Source: Mycolicibacterium chubuense
GTDB lineage: Bacteria; Actinomycetota; Actinomycetes; Mycobacteriales; Mycobacteriaceae
Direction: 5' to 3'
NCBI RefSeq assembly: GCF_001044255.1
Contig: NZ_JYNX01000089.1
Span: 1-34,290, forward strand
DNA length: 34,290 nt
Part shown: in pieces, positions 1 through 8,741 of the stretch
Layout of the letters: each line of letters opens with the position of its first letter
How positions within the stretch are numbered: position 1 is the first letter of the stretch
Notes under the pieces: model-generated
Seen by the model: the letters and a program-made list of their open reading frames with translations, nothing else
The model's database searches: none
What the model was told of the DNA's origin: nothing
Made by a program: the position numbers and the translations under genes

Positions 1-294
1 GCCCCGCTGCCCGCGCCGGCATGGCCACGGATTCCGTTGCCGCAGTTAACGTTCCCCGCCCCGACGCCGCAGCCGAGCCCGACGCCGTCGCCGTCACCCT
101 CGCCGAGTCCGCAGCCGTCGCCGTCACCCTCGCCCTCGCCGAGCCCGAGTCCATCACCCGAACCCAGCCCGTCACCGGAACCCAGTCCATCGAGCAGCCC
201 GGAACCGTCCGCCACGGCGGCGCCCGAACCGTCGGCCTCGGCCGAACCGTCACCCGCGCCGGAGTGCGTGCCGACGCCCGAGGCCGCCTGCTGA
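1..294 (+). CDS. C-terminal part of a Pro/Ser-repeat protein (5' end outside window)
   Basis: The frame is open from the first base of the window to a TGA at 292-294, so this is the 3' part of a longer gene. The visible 97 residues are dominated by Pro-Ser and Pro-Glu-Ser dipeptide repeats and end in a short Ala/Pro/Glu stretch with two cysteines, one of them the last residue. Such tails usually act as extracytoplasmic or wall-spanning linkers in actinobacterial exported proteins, but the upstream domain and any signal peptide are missing, so no function can be given. A TTG at 37 could serve as an internal start, but the absence of any upstream stop favours a truncated longer gene. It converges on the mmpL gene, whose stop lies 17 bases away. 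Codon use has the strong third-position GC expected for the genome. Confidence 0.6.
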   Translation, partial: APLPAPAWPRIPLPQLTFPAPTPQPSPTPSPSPSPSPQPSPSPSPSPSPSPSPEPSPSPEPSPSSSPEPSATAAPEPSASAEPSPAPECVPTPEAAC

Positions 295-310
295 CCGCTC
301 GGTCGGAGCG

Positions 311-3163
311 CTATCCGCTCTGCGGCGCAACGGAATCGACGGTCGACGGTGCCCGCCGCCGGGCCGGCCGGGCCCGGACGTTCTGCGGCCACCAGAACCA
401 GCGACCCATCAGCGCCGCGATCGACGGCGTCATGAACGATCGGATAACCAGTGTGTCGACCAGCAGGCCGAGTCCGATGGTGGTACCCACCTGAGCCATC
501 ACCTTGAGGTCGCTGATCGCGAACGACATCATCGTGAAAGCGAACACCAGGCCGGCCGACGTCACGACGCTACCGCTGCCGGCGATGGCCCGGATGATTC
601 CGGTGTTCAGCCCGGCGTCGCGTTCCTCTTTGAACCGTGACACCAACAGCAGGTTGTAATCGGACCCCACCGCCAGCAGGATGATCACCGACATGGCCAG
701 CACCAGCCAGTGCAGTTCGATGCCGATGATGTGCTGCCACAACAGGACTGCCAGACCGAACGACGCCGCGAGCGACAGCACCACCGTCCCGACGATCACC
801 AGCGATGCGATCGCCGCGCGGGTGATGATCAGCATGATGATGAAGATCAGGCAGATCGCCGAGATCGCGGCGATGACGAGGTCGTAGTTGGATCCGTCGC
901 GCATGTCCTTGTACGTCGCCGCGGTACCGCCCAGATAGATCTTCGAGGTCTCCAGGGGTGTGCCCTTGATCGCTTCGAACGCGGCGTTCTTGATCTGGTC
1001 GATGTGCGAGATGCCCTCGGGCGTCGCGGGATCCCCCTGGTGAGAGATGATGAACCGCACCGCTTTACCGTCCGGTGAGACGAACTGCTTGAGGCCGCGC
1101 TTGAAGTCGGCGTTGTCGAAGACCTCGGGCGGCAGGTAGAACGAATCGTCGATCTTCGAATCGTTGAACGCCCGACCGATGGCGTTCGGGTCCGACTGCT
1201 GCCGGTCCTGCAGGTCCTGCTGGTCCTTCTGCGTCGAGTAGTTCGTCATGATCTGATCGCGATTGCGTTCCTGGCTGGCGATCTGCGGCGGGATCAGCGC
1301 CAGCAGCTTGGGCTGCAAGGCGTTGATCTTGTCGAGGCTGATGGTCGTCTCCGCGAGCAGACCGGACAGCTGGTCGATGCCGTCGAGAGCGTCGAACAGG
1401 GAGCGCAGGCTGTAGCAGACCGGAATGTCGTAGCAGTGGGGTTCCCAGTAGAAGTAGTTGCGCAGCGGCCGGAAGAAGTCGTCGAAGTTGGCGATCTTGT
1501 CCCGCAGTTCATCGGTCACCGCCACTGTCTGCTTGAGCACGTCGGTCTGCTCCTGCTGTGCTGCAGCGCTCTGCTGCTGCAGCGTCAGCTGCTCGCGCAG
1601 GACATTGATCTGGTCGTTGATGTCCGCCGCCTGCTTGAGCAGGTCGGCCGTGCGGGCCTCGGCATAGGACTGGGTGAGCTTCTGATTCACCCCCTGCTGA
1701 CCCACGATGTACGGGATCGAGCTGCCTTCGATCGGCGTGCCCAGCGGCCGGGTGATGGTCTGGACGCGGGCGATCCCCGGAAGGTGGAAGACGCTCTTGG
1801 CCACCCGGTCCACGACGAGCATGTCCGTCGAATTGCGCAGGTCGTGGTCGGCCACGAGCATCAGCACTTCGGGGTTGAGCCGCGCCTGCGGAAAGTGTTT
1901 GGCGGCAACCTGATACCCGACGTTCGCCTCGACGGTGGCGGGTAGGTACTTCTTGTCGTCGTAGCTGGTGGTGTAGGACGGCAGCGCGAGGAGGCCGACC
2001 AGCGTCACCGCGATCGACGCCACCAGGATCGGGCCCGGCCACCGGACGACCGCGGTACCGATCCGTCGCCACCCCCGGGTCCGCTGCCCGCGCTTGGGCT
2101 CCAGCAGACCGAATCGGGACGCGATGGTGATGATCGCCGGCGCGAGCGTGAGCGCCGCCATCGTCACCACGAACATGCCGATCGCCAAGGGGATCCCGAG
2201 GGTTTGGAAGTACGGCAGACGGGTGAAGTGCAGCCACAGCGTCGCGCCGGCGATCGTCAGCCCCGAACCCATGATGACGTGGGCGGTGCCGTGATACATG
2301 GTGTAGAAGGCGGTTTCGCGGTCCTCGCCGCCGTTGCGCGCTTCGTGGTAGCGCCCGACGAGGAAGATCGCGTAGTCCGTGGCGGCGGCAATGGCCAACA
2401 GCGTCAACAGATTCACCGCGAATGTCGACAGCTCGATGATGTGGTGGTAGCCGAGGAACGCGACGACGCCACGCGCGACCGCCAACTCCAGCACCACGGT
2501 CACCAGCACCAGGAGCACGGTCACGATGGATCGGTAGACCAGGAGCAGCATCGTGATGATGACCACGAACGTCAACGCGGTGACGAGCTGCAGGCTCTTG
2601 TCGCCGGCGTGCTGCTGATCGGAATTCAGTGGTCCCGGGCCGGTGACGAACACCCTCAGTCCCGCCGGCGGCGGATGGGCGGCGACGATGTCGCGGACCG
2701 CCTCCACGGATTCGTTGGCCAGCGTCTCACCCTGGTTGCCGGCGATGTAGAGCTGCACGTAGGCCGAAAGATTGTCGGCCGACTGCGATCCCGAGGACGT
2801 CAGCGGATCGCCCCAGAGGTCCTGGATGTGCTGGACGTGCGTGGTGTCCTTGCGTAGGTCGGCGACCAGCCCGTCGTAGTACCGGTGGGCCTCGGCTCCC
2901 AGCGGCTTGTCGCTCTCCAGCACGATCATCGCCGAGCTGTTGGAGTCGTACTCCCCGAACAGCTTTCCGACCAGTTGGGTGGCCTGCAGCGAGGGCGCGT
3001 CGTTGGGGGTCAGCGACGTCGAGTTGGCGGCGCCCACCGCCTCCAACTGCGGCACGATCACGTTGAGCAGGGCGGTCAGTACCAACCAGCCCAACAGCAC
3101 CGGGACGCAGAACAGACGCAGGAAACGGGGAATGCCGGCGCGGCCGGTGCGGTGGGTGCTCAC
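311..3163 (-). CDS. MmpL-family RND transporter (MmpL4/5-like)
   Basis: This is a 950-residue inner-membrane exporter of the mycobacterial MmpL (RND) family, which moves lipids, siderophores or drugs using the proton gradient. The order is an N-terminal membrane helix (about residues 15-40), a first periplasmic domain, a block of helices with the proton-relay pair D263-Y264 ([10 protein letters not shown]), a large second periplasmic domain, and a second helix block with the matching pair near D835-Y836 ([11 protein letters not shown]). The second periplasmic domain is rich in Gln/Asp heptads flanking a CYDIPVC segment, which is the long coiled-coil hairpin of the MmpL4/5 branch. The GTG start at 3163 overlaps the mmpS stop by four bases (GTGA), which fits translational coupling. 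The frame stays open upstream to 3697, but that extension runs through mmpS in another frame and was rejected. The substrate cannot be read from sequence. MmpL5-like drug or siderophore efflux is the best guess. Confidence 0.9.
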   Translation of the reverse strand: MSTHRTGRAGIPRFLRLFCVPVLLGWLVLTALLNVIVPQLEAVGAANSTSLTPNDAPSLQATQLVGKLFGEYDSNSSAMIVLESDKPLGAEAHRYYDGLVADLRKDTTHVQHIQDLWGDPLTSSGSQSADNLSAYVQLYIAGNQGETLANESVEAVRDIVAAHPPPAGLRVFVTGPGPLNSDQQHAGDKSLQLVTALTFVVIITMLLLVYRSIVTVLLVLVTVVLELAVARGVVAFLGYHHIIELSTFAVNLLTLLAIAAATDYAIFLVGRYHEARNGGEDRETAFYTMYHGTAHVIMGSGLTIAGATLWLHFTRLPYFQTLGIPLAIGMFVVTMAALTLAPAIITIASRFGLLEPKRGQRTRGWRRIGTAVVRWPGPILVASIAVTLVGLLALPSYTTSYDDKKYLPATVEANVGYQVAAKHFPQARLNPEVLMLVADHDLRNSTDMLVVDRVAKSVFHLPGIARVQTITRPLGTPIEGSSIPYIVGQQGVNQKLTQSYAEARTADLLKQAADINDQINVLREQLTLQQQSAAAQQEQTDVLKQTVAVTDELRDKIANFDDFFRPLRNYFYWEPHCYDIPVCYSLRSLFDALDGIDQLSGLLAETTISLDKINALQPKLLALIPPQIASQERNRDQIMTNYSTQKDQQDLQDRQQSDPNAIGRAFNDSKIDDSFYLPPEVFDNADFKRGLKQFVSPDGKAVRFIISHQGDPATPEGISHIDQIKNAAFEAIKGTPLETSKIYLGGTAATYKDMRDGSNYDLVIAAISAICLIFIIMLIITRAAIASLVIVGTVVLSLAASFGLAVLLWQHIIGIELHWLVLAMSVIILLAVGSDYNLLLVSRFKEERDAGLNTGIIRAIAGSGSVVTSAGLVFAFTMMSFAISDLKVMAQVGTTIGLGLLVDTLVIRSFMTPSIAALMGRWFWWPQNVRARPARRRAPSTVDSVAPQSG

Positions 3164-3594
3164 GCCGACTTCACCAGGCAGGAGGTCTGGGCGTTGATCC
3201 CGGTCGCCGTCTGTTCGTCTTTGACCTCGTCGTTGACGATGACGCGGCAGCTGATGGTGCCGGCGTCGCCCTGGGCGATGATGGTGGCGCTGGCCGAGGG
3301 CTTCGTGGTCCGCAGGGTGATCGACCACGGCAGCGGTGCGTCGTCGACCCGCTGGGGGGTCGCGTCGAGGTCGAGATAGTTGATGGTCGCCACAGCACCT
3401 TCTGTTCCGGTGACCTCGTAGGTCACGACCTTGGGGTTGAACGGCTCGGCATCCTGGGCCAGGCCGGCGCCCGGGCGGGTGATCTCGTTGTCCGAGCCGA
3501 AGATCCCGTGCATCCGGTAGACGACGACGCCGCCCACGGCGACCACGACGAGGATGAGCAGCGGAATCCAGACCCGCTTGACGATTCCGACCAC
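3160..3594 (-). CDS. MmpS-family transport accessory protein
   Basis: This 144-residue protein has one N-terminal membrane helix (about residues 7-27, [19 protein letters not shown]) followed by a periplasmic beta-rich domain. The segment [11 protein letters not shown], a conserved Leu-Pro-Trp and a cysteine pair (TISCRV and TSCLVKSA) match the MmpS family. MmpS proteins pair with the neighbouring MmpL and assist export across the envelope. The GTG start at 3594 has a GGGGCA ribosome-binding stretch about nine bases upstream. It is the first gene of a two-gene operon with mmpL, overlapping it by four bases, and is divergent from a TetR gene across a 181-base spacer. In Mycobacterium abscessus a TetR-mmpS-mmpL set with this arrangement is a known drug-efflux locus, so similar regulation is inferred here. 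Confidence 0.88.
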   Translation of the reverse strand: MVGIVKRVWIPLLILVVVAVGGVVVYRMHGIFGSDNEITRPGAGLAQDAEPFNPKVVTYEVTGTEGAVATINYLDLDATPQRVDDAPLPWSITLRTTKPSASATIIAQGDAGTISCRVIVNDEVKDEQTATGINAQTSCLVKSA

Positions 3595-3775
3595 TACTGC
3601 CCCTTGCGTCAGCGGATGCTTGAGTACTTAGCCACGCAAACATTAGAGGGACGACCAGGGCAGAGCAAGCCGAACGGCTAACTAAAATTGACGGCACGGC
3701 TGACGAATCGTCGACGTCGGTATCGACTCCGGGTTACTCTGGGACCCCTTCACGCGACCGGGAGGCAGAGGCGAC
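3595..3775. promoter_or_regulatory. Divergent mmpS/tetR control region with several small palindromes
   Basis: This spacer must hold both promoters and probably the TetR operator. Inverted repeats visible in it are TTGCGT (3604-3609) with ACGCAA (3634-3639), AGTACT (3623-3628), AGCCG-AA-CGGCT (3668-3679), GACGA-A-TCGTC (3702-3712) and CGTCGACG (3709-3716). TTAGCC and GGCTAA also recur in inverted order around 3628-3681. No single site is clearly the operator. The 3668-3712 group lies midway and could block both directions. Confidence 0.45.
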
Positions 3776-4336
3776 TTGGCGAAACCCACGGCACCGCGCG
3801 GCTTGGCCCGGCAGCGGGTCCTCGATGCTGCGCTGGCCCTTTTCGCCGAGCACGGGGTGCACGGCACGTCGCTGCAGATGATCGCCGACCGCGTCGGGGT
3901 GGGCAAAGCCGCGGTCTACTACCAGTTCCGGTCCAAAGAGGACATCGCGCTGGAGGTGCTCAGGCCGTCCATCGAGGACATGGCCCGGGTCATCCGGATC
4001 GCCGAGGCTCTGCCCGATGCCGAGCCCCGGCGGGCCGTGATCGTGAGCGGCCTGATCGAGATGACGGTGCGCTACCGCCAGCTTGCCGTCTACTTCTACG
4101 GCGATCCCGCCATCGACCAATTGGTCCGTAGCCAGCCCGAATTCAACGTCGTCGCCACCCGTATCCGCGAACTGCTGGCGGGAACCGAGCGCACCGTTGC
4201 CGACCGTGTCGCCCAGTCCGTGTTCCTGTCCGGCGTGTGCAAGGCCGCCGCTGATCCGGACCTGGCCGACGTCGACGACGGTGAACTGCACCGGATCCTG
4301 CTGGAGCTGTCGGGCCGGATCCTCGCGCCCGCCTGA
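3776..4336 (+). CDS. TetR/AcrR-family transcriptional regulator
   Basis: This 186-residue regulator has the TetR helix-turn-helix at about residues 8-54: RQRVLDAALALFAEHGVHG, then SLQMIADRVGVGKAAVYYQF with the recognition helix ending YYQFRSKEDI. The remaining helical part would bind a small ligand and dimerise. The start is a TTG at 3776, preceded by GGAGG at 3761-3765. The next in-frame candidates would cut into the DNA-binding domain. The gene is divergent from mmpS-mmpL, the usual arrangement for a local repressor of an efflux pair, so repression of mmpS-mmpL is inferred. The ligand is unknown. Confidence 0.9.
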   Translation: MAKPTAPRGLARQRVLDAALALFAEHGVHGTSLQMIADRVGVGKAAVYYQFRSKEDIALEVLRPSIEDMARVIRIAEALPDAEPRRAVIVSGLIEMTVRYRQLAVYFYGDPAIDQLVRSQPEFNVVATRIRELLAGTERTVADRVAQSVFLSGVCKAAADPDLADVDDGELHRILLELSGRILAPA

Positions 4337-4338
4337 CG

Positions 4339-4833
4339 CTAGGGCGTCGGTGGCGGCGGTGGCGTCTCGGTGACCGTCTGGGTCTCGGTCTGCGTGACGG
4401 TGCTCGTGCTGGTGCTGACCGTGGTCGTGGGCGACGTCGTGGTGGTCGTCGTCGGTGAGGTGGTCGTCGGCGTGGTGGTGGTGGTCGTCGTCGTGGGCTC
4501 GGTGGTGGTCGGCTCCGTGCTGGTGGTCGTGGTCTCGGCCGCCGTGGACGTCGGCGCGACACCCGGGGCGGAGCTCGAGGTCAGGGGCGTCAGCGACGAG
4601 GTCGTCGGCTCCGACGGGGCATCCCCGGTGATCGCCCGGGCCAGACCGTAGATGATCAGCGCGATCAGGACGGCGCCCACCGCACCGAAAGACACCAGCG
4701 CCACCGGTTTGCGGTACCACGGAACTGCGGCGCCGTCGTCGGCCGGCGGCTGGTCGTATCCGTAGTTGCTGAGCTGCGTCGGCTCGTCTTCGGAGTAGTA
4801 GTTCTCGTCGTCACCGGATCCGTATCGCGCCAC
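4339..4833 (-). CDS. Single-pass membrane protein with Thr-rich extracytoplasmic tail
   Basis: This is a 164-residue protein of three parts. An acidic, Tyr/Asp-rich cytoplasmic N-terminus (about residues 1-42) is followed by one membrane helix (about 45-68, VALVSFGAVGAVLIALIIYG). The tail of about 90 residues is made almost entirely of Thr, Ser and Pro and ends in a run of prolines. Such tails in mycobacteria are often O-mannosylated, which is an inference here. The start is GTG at 4833. It lies 28 bases downstream of a gene of the same architecture, and the two look like a tandem duplication (both have Val-Pro-Trp just before the helix). I do not recognise a named family. It is convergent with tetR, with two bases between the stops. 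Confidence 0.7.
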   Translation of the reverse strand: MARYGSGDDENYYSEDEPTQLSNYGYDQPPADDGAAVPWYRKPVALVSFGAVGAVLIALIIYGLARAITGDAPSEPTTSSLTPLTSSSAPGVAPTSTAAETTTTSTEPTTTEPTTTTTTTTPTTTSPTTTTTTSPTTTVSTSTSTVTQTETQTVTETPPPPPTP

Positions 4834-4861
4834 GGAACCCGATAGTAGGCGGCTCTCGCCG

Positions 4862-5320
4862 CTACGGCGCCGGGTAGAGCGTGCGTGTCACGTTGGTCCG
4901 GGGACGTTTGCGGGTGGTGGTCGCGTCGCCGTCGTCCTCGCGGGTGCGCGGCGTGCGTGTCGAGCGCGGTGGGCCGGAAGTCTCGGTGCCCGAGGTCTCC
5001 GACCCGGACGTGGTCGGCGAGGTCGACTCCGGGTTGATATCGGTGGTCATCGGGGGGCTCGTGCTGGTGATCGTGCCCGTCGTGGTGGGCGTCACCGACG
5101 AGTCCTCGGTGGTCGAGAAGGTGGGGTCGACGAAGTTCAGCGGGGCCTGCTCGGGTTCGTTGAACTGCCGCGACACCCACGACGCCGAGGTGATCAGCAC
5201 CGCGATGAGTGCGATCGCGGCGATGCTGGCGCCCAGAAGCGTGGAGGTCCGGTTGTGCCACGGGACCGACGGCGGCTCGGGACGCGCATCGTCGTCTCGA
5301 TCCCGCCTGGTCACGGCCAC
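4862..5320 (-). CDS. Single-pass membrane protein with Ser/Thr-rich tail
   Basis: This 152-residue protein has a short charged N-terminus (RRDRDDDARPEPP), the segment SVPWHNRT, one membrane helix (about residues 28-50, LLGASIAAIALIAVLITSAS) and a long Ser/Thr/Pro-rich tail ending in basic residues. The layout matches the gene just downstream (4339-4833), so the pair is probably paralogous. The GTG at 5320 is used as start. A second GTG at 5314 is possible. It lies 33 bases after the stop of the F420-type oxidoreductase and may be co-transcribed with it. No function can be assigned. Thr/Ser tails of this kind are candidates for protein O-mannosylation. Confidence 0.65.
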   Translation of the reverse strand: MAVTRRDRDDDARPEPPSVPWHNRTSTLLGASIAAIALIAVLITSASWVSRQFNEPEQAPLNFVDPTFSTTEDSSVTPTTTGTITSTSPPMTTDINPESTSPTTSGSETSGTETSGPPRSTRTPRTREDDGDATTTRKRPRTNVTRTLYPAP

Positions 5321-5353
5321 CGATAGTAACCGCGGTGCGCCGGGATCGGCTGG

Positions 5354-6286
5354 TCAGCCGAATTGGGGGACGACGGCCTCGGCGAAGAACTGCACCTGGT
5401 CGAGATCGGACATGTCCAGAAGCTGCAGGTAGACCCGCTCGACCCCGGCCTCGACGAACGGGCCGAGCTTGTCGACGATCTCGTCGGGAGTGCCCACGGC
5501 CGGAGAATTGCTGCGCAGCTCGTCGACCTCGCGGCCGATCGCTTGGGCGCGCCGGGCGATCTCCGCGTCGTCACGACCGGCGCAGACCACGAACGCCGCG
5601 GAATAGGTCAGCGAATCCGAGGCGCGGCCCGCCGTCTCGACCGCGGCAGCCACCCGGGCGTACTGCGTGGTCAGCGTCTCCAGCGGAACGAACGGGATGT
5701 TGAATTCCGCGGCGAAGCGCGCCGCCAGCGCCGGTGTGCGCTTGGCGCCGCCACCGCCGATGATGATCGGCGGGTGCGGGGACTGGACCGGCTTGGGCAG
5801 CGCGGGGGAGTCCGCGACGGTGTAGTGCTCGCCGCTGTAGTCGAACGTCTGACCCGCTTCGGTGGTCCACAGACCGGTGATGATCTCGAGCTGCTCGGTC
5901 AGCCGGTCGAACCGCTCACCCAGCGGGGGGAACGGAATCGCACAGGCCTTGTGCTCGGCCTCGAACCAGCCCGCACCGATGCCGAATTCGACTCTGCCAC
6001 CGCTCATCTCGTCGACCTGCGCCACCGAGATGGCCAGCGGCCCGGGATGGCGGAACGTCGCCGAGGTGACCATCGTGCCCAGCCGGATCGTCGACGTCTC
6101 GCGCGCCAGACCCGCAAGTGTCACCCAGGAGTCGGTCGGGCCGGGCAGCCCGTCCCCGCTCATCGCGACGTAGTGGTCCGACCGGAAGAAGGCCGAGTAA
6201 CCGGCGCTCTCGGCGGTCTGTGCCACCGCGAGCTGATCGGCGTAGGTGGCGCCCTGCTGGGGTTCGACGAAGATGCGGAAGTCCAC
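5354..6286 (-). CDS. LLM-class F420-dependent oxidoreductase
   Basis: This 310-residue protein has the luciferase-like monooxygenase (TIM-barrel) fold typical of mycobacterial F420-dependent enzymes. The early barrel shows SAFFRSDHYVAM, then a strand with TIRLGTMVTSATFRHPG. The block SGGRVEFGIGAGWFEAEH is the diagnostic core of this class, followed by RFDRLTEQLEII and the glycine-rich PPIIIGGGGAKRT. Enzymes of this family transfer hydride to or from deazaflavin F420. The substrate is unknown, and FMN use cannot be excluded by eye. The start is GTG at 6286. It follows the TIGR03085 gene with a 16-base gap and probably belongs to the mycothione reductase operon. Confidence 0.85.
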   Translation of the reverse strand: MDFRIFVEPQQGATYADQLAVAQTAESAGYSAFFRSDHYVAMSGDGLPGPTDSWVTLAGLARETSTIRLGTMVTSATFRHPGPLAISVAQVDEMSGGRVEFGIGAGWFEAEHKACAIPFPPLGERFDRLTEQLEIITGLWTTEAGQTFDYSGEHYTVADSPALPKPVQSPHPPIIIGGGGAKRTPALAARFAAEFNIPFVPLETLTTQYARVAAAVETAGRASDSLTYSAAFVVCAGRDDAEIARRAQAIGREVDELRSNSPAVGTPDEIVDKLGPFVEAGVERVYLQLLDMSDLDQVQFFAEAVVPQFG

Positions 6287-6302
6287 GGTTCTCAGCCTAG
6301 GG

Positions 6303-6926
6303 TCACAGTCCGCCGCGTGACGCCTTCACCCTCTCGACCAGGTCGGCGGGACCGTCGAACTCGACCCGGGCCTCGTCACGTCCGGCGACGAACAACAGCA
6401 GCTCGCCGGGATCGCCCGTGACGGTGAGCCGCTGCCCGCGGCCGACCGTCGCCACCGTCTCGCCCTGGGGAGTGCGCAGCACCACCTTCGCGGGCGCGCG
6501 GCGCAGGGTCAACCGCGCCATCATGCCCACCGGGCGGCGCAGCGCGCCGGCGGTCTGCTCGTCGAGCGGGCGGGGCTCCCACCCGGGCCGCGCCCGCCGC
6601 ACGTCCTCGTGGTGGACGAACATCTCCGCCACGTTCGCGATCGGATCGAGCAGCTTGAACGGCGAATACAGCGGCGGCCCGTCGGCGACCTGATCCACCA
6701 GGGCGTCCCAGTTCGTCGACGCCGACACCTGCTTCTGCACCCGCTCGGTGTAGTCGGCGAACGCGGGGATCAGGATGCCGGGCGCGGCGTCGAGCCGACG
6801 CTCCCGCACCACCAGGTGCGCGGCCAGGTCCCGGGCGTCCCAGCCCTCGCACAGCGTGCGCTCGTCGGGGGCGGTCTCGCGAAACGTGGCCACCAGGGCG
6901 GCGCGTTCTCGCTGGGCAACGGTCAT
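6303..6926 (-). CDS. TIGR03085-family metal-binding (DinB/MDMPI-like) protein
   Basis: This 207-residue protein has the N-terminal helical metal-binding fold shared with mycothiol-dependent maleylpyruvate isomerase. The motif LCEGWDARDLAAHLVVRE (about residues 25-42) supplies the first His, and EMFVHHEDVRRARPGW (about 110-125) the second ligand cluster. The C-terminal segment (GDPGELLLFVAGR and later) resembles the small SCP-like domain of the TIGR03085 group. Relatives use mycothiol as thiol cofactor, but this subfamily has no established reaction. The start is ATG at 6926. It sits 15 bases after the GH15 stop, in the same run as mycothione reductase, which fits a mycothiol link by context. 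Confidence 0.8.
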   Translation of the reverse strand: MTVAQRERAALVATFRETAPDERTLCEGWDARDLAAHLVVRERRLDAAPGILIPAFADYTERVQKQVSASTNWDALVDQVADGPPLYSPFKLLDPIANVAEMFVHHEDVRRARPGWEPRPLDEQTAGALRRPVGMMARLTLRRAPAKVVLRTPQGETVATVGRGQRLTVTGDPGELLLFVAGRDEARVEFDGPADLVERVKASRGGL

Positions 6927-6941
6927 GTCCGTCGGTTCCTT

Positions 6942-8741
6942 TCAGCCGAGCGCGCGATCGAGGTTGATCGCGGCGCTGATCAACGACAGGTGGGTGAAGG
7001 CCTGCGGGAAGTTGCCGACCTGACCGCCGGTGGCGCTCACCTGCTCAGCGTAGAGACCGACGTGGTTGGCGTAGGTGAACATCTTCTCCAGCGCCAGCTG
7101 TGCGTCCCGCAGCCGACCCGCCCGGGTGAGCGCCTCGACATACCAGAAGGTGCAGAGCGAGAACGTGCCCTCCTCCCCGTCCAGGCCGTCGTCGCTGTTT
7201 GGGTCGTACCGGAACACCAGGCTGTCGGTGACGAGCTGGCGTTCGACGGCGGCCAGGGTCGACAGGAACCGGGGATCGACCGGCGAGATGAACTTCACCA
7301 TCGGCATCAGCAGCACACCGGCGTCGAGCGTGTCACCGTGCTCGAAGCGGGTGAACGTCTCGAGCTCGGCGTTCCAGCATGCGGTCATGATCCGGTCGTA
7401 GATCTCGTCGCGGACCCGCGACCAGGTCACCAGGTCGGCGGGAAGACCGCGCTGGCGAGCGATACGGATGGCCCGTTCGAGCGCCACCCAGCACATCAGC
7501 CGCGACGTGGTGTTCGCCTTGTCGCCGTCGCGGACCTCCCACATCCCGGCGTCGTCGCGCTCCCAGTTGTCGACCACCCAGCCGATGACGTAGCTGACGT
7601 CCGACCAGGCGTCGTGGCTGATACCGGCCCCGTATTTGTTGAACAGGTAGACCGAATCGATCAGATCGCCGTAGATGTCGAGCTGCAGTTGCTCCGCTGC
7701 GGCGTTGCCGACCCTTACCGGCGTCGAGTCCAGATGCCCCCGCAGGTGGTCGAGTTCGATCTCCTCGGGTGCGTTGCCGTCGATGTCGTAGAGCACCCGC
7801 AGCGGCCCCAGACCGTCGGCTTCGCGGTCGCCTCGGCCGAGCCGTTGCGACAGCCATTCGATGAAGGCGTTGGCCTCGTCGTTGAAGCCCAGCCGCAGCA
7901 GCGCGTACAGACTGAACCCGGCATCGCGCATCCACACGTAGCGGTAGTCCCAGTTGCGTTCACCGCTAACGGTTTCCGGCAAGCTGGTGGTGGGTGCCGC
8001 GATGATCGCGCCGGACGGCTCGTGGGTGAGCAGTTTGAGCGTGATCGCCGAACGCTCCACCATCTCGCGCCAGCGCCCCCGATAGCGCGACTGGGCCAGC
8101 CAGGTCCGCCAGAACGCGGCGGTCGCCTCGAACAGGGCGTCGACGTCGTGGGCGTCGTCGGTATCGCCGTCGGGGCTGTCGAGCACCTCCAGCACGAACT
8201 GCGCGACCTCGCCGGTGCGGACCGTGAACTCGGCCCCGACCACCCCGTCGTCCACGGTGAGATCGGTGGTCGAGGTCAGCGTCATGGCCAGCTCGTCGGA
8301 GCGGAAGTCGACGCCGCCGTCGCGCGAACTCACCGCGAAACGTGTTCTGCCGTAGTCCGGTCGGGCATCGAGGGTCATGCGCACCGTCGTGGTGCCCCGC
8401 ACCGCGACGATCCGGCGGACAAGGCGCTGCCGGTGCTCGGCGTCGCCGGGCCGCAGCACCGGCATGAAGTCGTGCACCTCGATCACGCCGTGCTCGGTGA
8501 GAAACCGGGTGATCAGCGTGGCGGATTCGGGGAAGTAGAACTGATGGGACGCGACACTGTCGCAGACCGGCGTGAGCCGCCAGCTGCCTCCGCGGTCGGC
8601 GTCCAGGATCGCGCCGAAGACACTGGGCGAATCGAACCTCGGCGCACAGAACCAGTCGATGGTGCCGTCGGTCCCGACCAGCGCGCAGGTCCGCAGATCA
8701 CCGATCAACCCGTGCTGCGCGATCGACGGGCCGTCAGGCAT
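6942..8741 (-). CDS. Glycoside hydrolase family 15 protein (trehalase/glucoamylase-like)
   Basis: This 599-residue protein starts with the N-terminal domain typical of bacterial GH15 enzymes (IAQHGLIGDLRTCALVGTDG then IDWFCAPRFDSPSVFG). It continues with the alpha/alpha-barrel signature NWDYRYVWMRDAGFSLYALL (about residues 263-282). EEIELDHLRG probably carries the general acid and GLYAEQVSATGG near the C-terminus the base, by analogy with the family. Mycobacterial members include an inverting trehalase, so release of glucose from trehalose or alpha-glucans is likely. The exact substrate is not decided by sequence. The ATG at 8741 overlaps the end of the G6PDH gene by eight bases, pointing to coupling. 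Length is normal for the family. Confidence 0.85.
   Translation of the reverse strand: MPDGPSIAQHGLIGDLRTCALVGTDGTIDWFCAPRFDSPSVFGAILDADRGGSWRLTPVCDSVASHQFYFPESATLITRFLTEHGVIEVHDFMPVLRPGDAEHRQRLVRRIVAVRGTTTVRMTLDARPDYGRTRFAVSSRDGGVDFRSDELAMTLTSTTDLTVDDGVVGAEFTVRTGEVAQFVLEVLDSPDGDTDDAHDVDALFEATAAFWRTWLAQSRYRGRWREMVERSAITLKLLTHEPSGAIIAAPTTSLPETVSGERNWDYRYVWMRDAGFSLYALLRLGFNDEANAFIEWLSQRLGRGDREADGLGPLRVLYDIDGNAPEEIELDHLRGHLDSTPVRVGNAAAEQLQLDIYGDLIDSVYLFNKYGAGISHDAWSDVSYVIGWVVDNWERDDAGMWEVRDGDKANTTSRLMCWVALERAIRIARQRGLPADLVTWSRVRDEIYDRIMTACWNAELETFTRFEHGDTLDAGVLLMPMVKFISPVDPRFLSTLAAVERQLVTDSLVFRYDPNSDDGLDGEEGTFSLCTFWYVEALTRAGRLRDAQLALEKMFTYANHVGLYAEQVSATGGQVGNFPQAFTHLSLISAAINLDRALG

Noticed and set aside
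3619-3625. CTTGAGT, a perfect HAIR half-site upstream of mmpS
   Set aside because: The second arm ACTCAAG is not present seven bases away, so HspR control of the exporter is not supported.
3164-3697. 178-residue N-terminal extension of the MmpL frame
   Set aside because: It is Arg/Gly/Pro-rich, lies over mmpS in another frame, and the true start is the GTG at 3163 that overlaps the mmpS stop.
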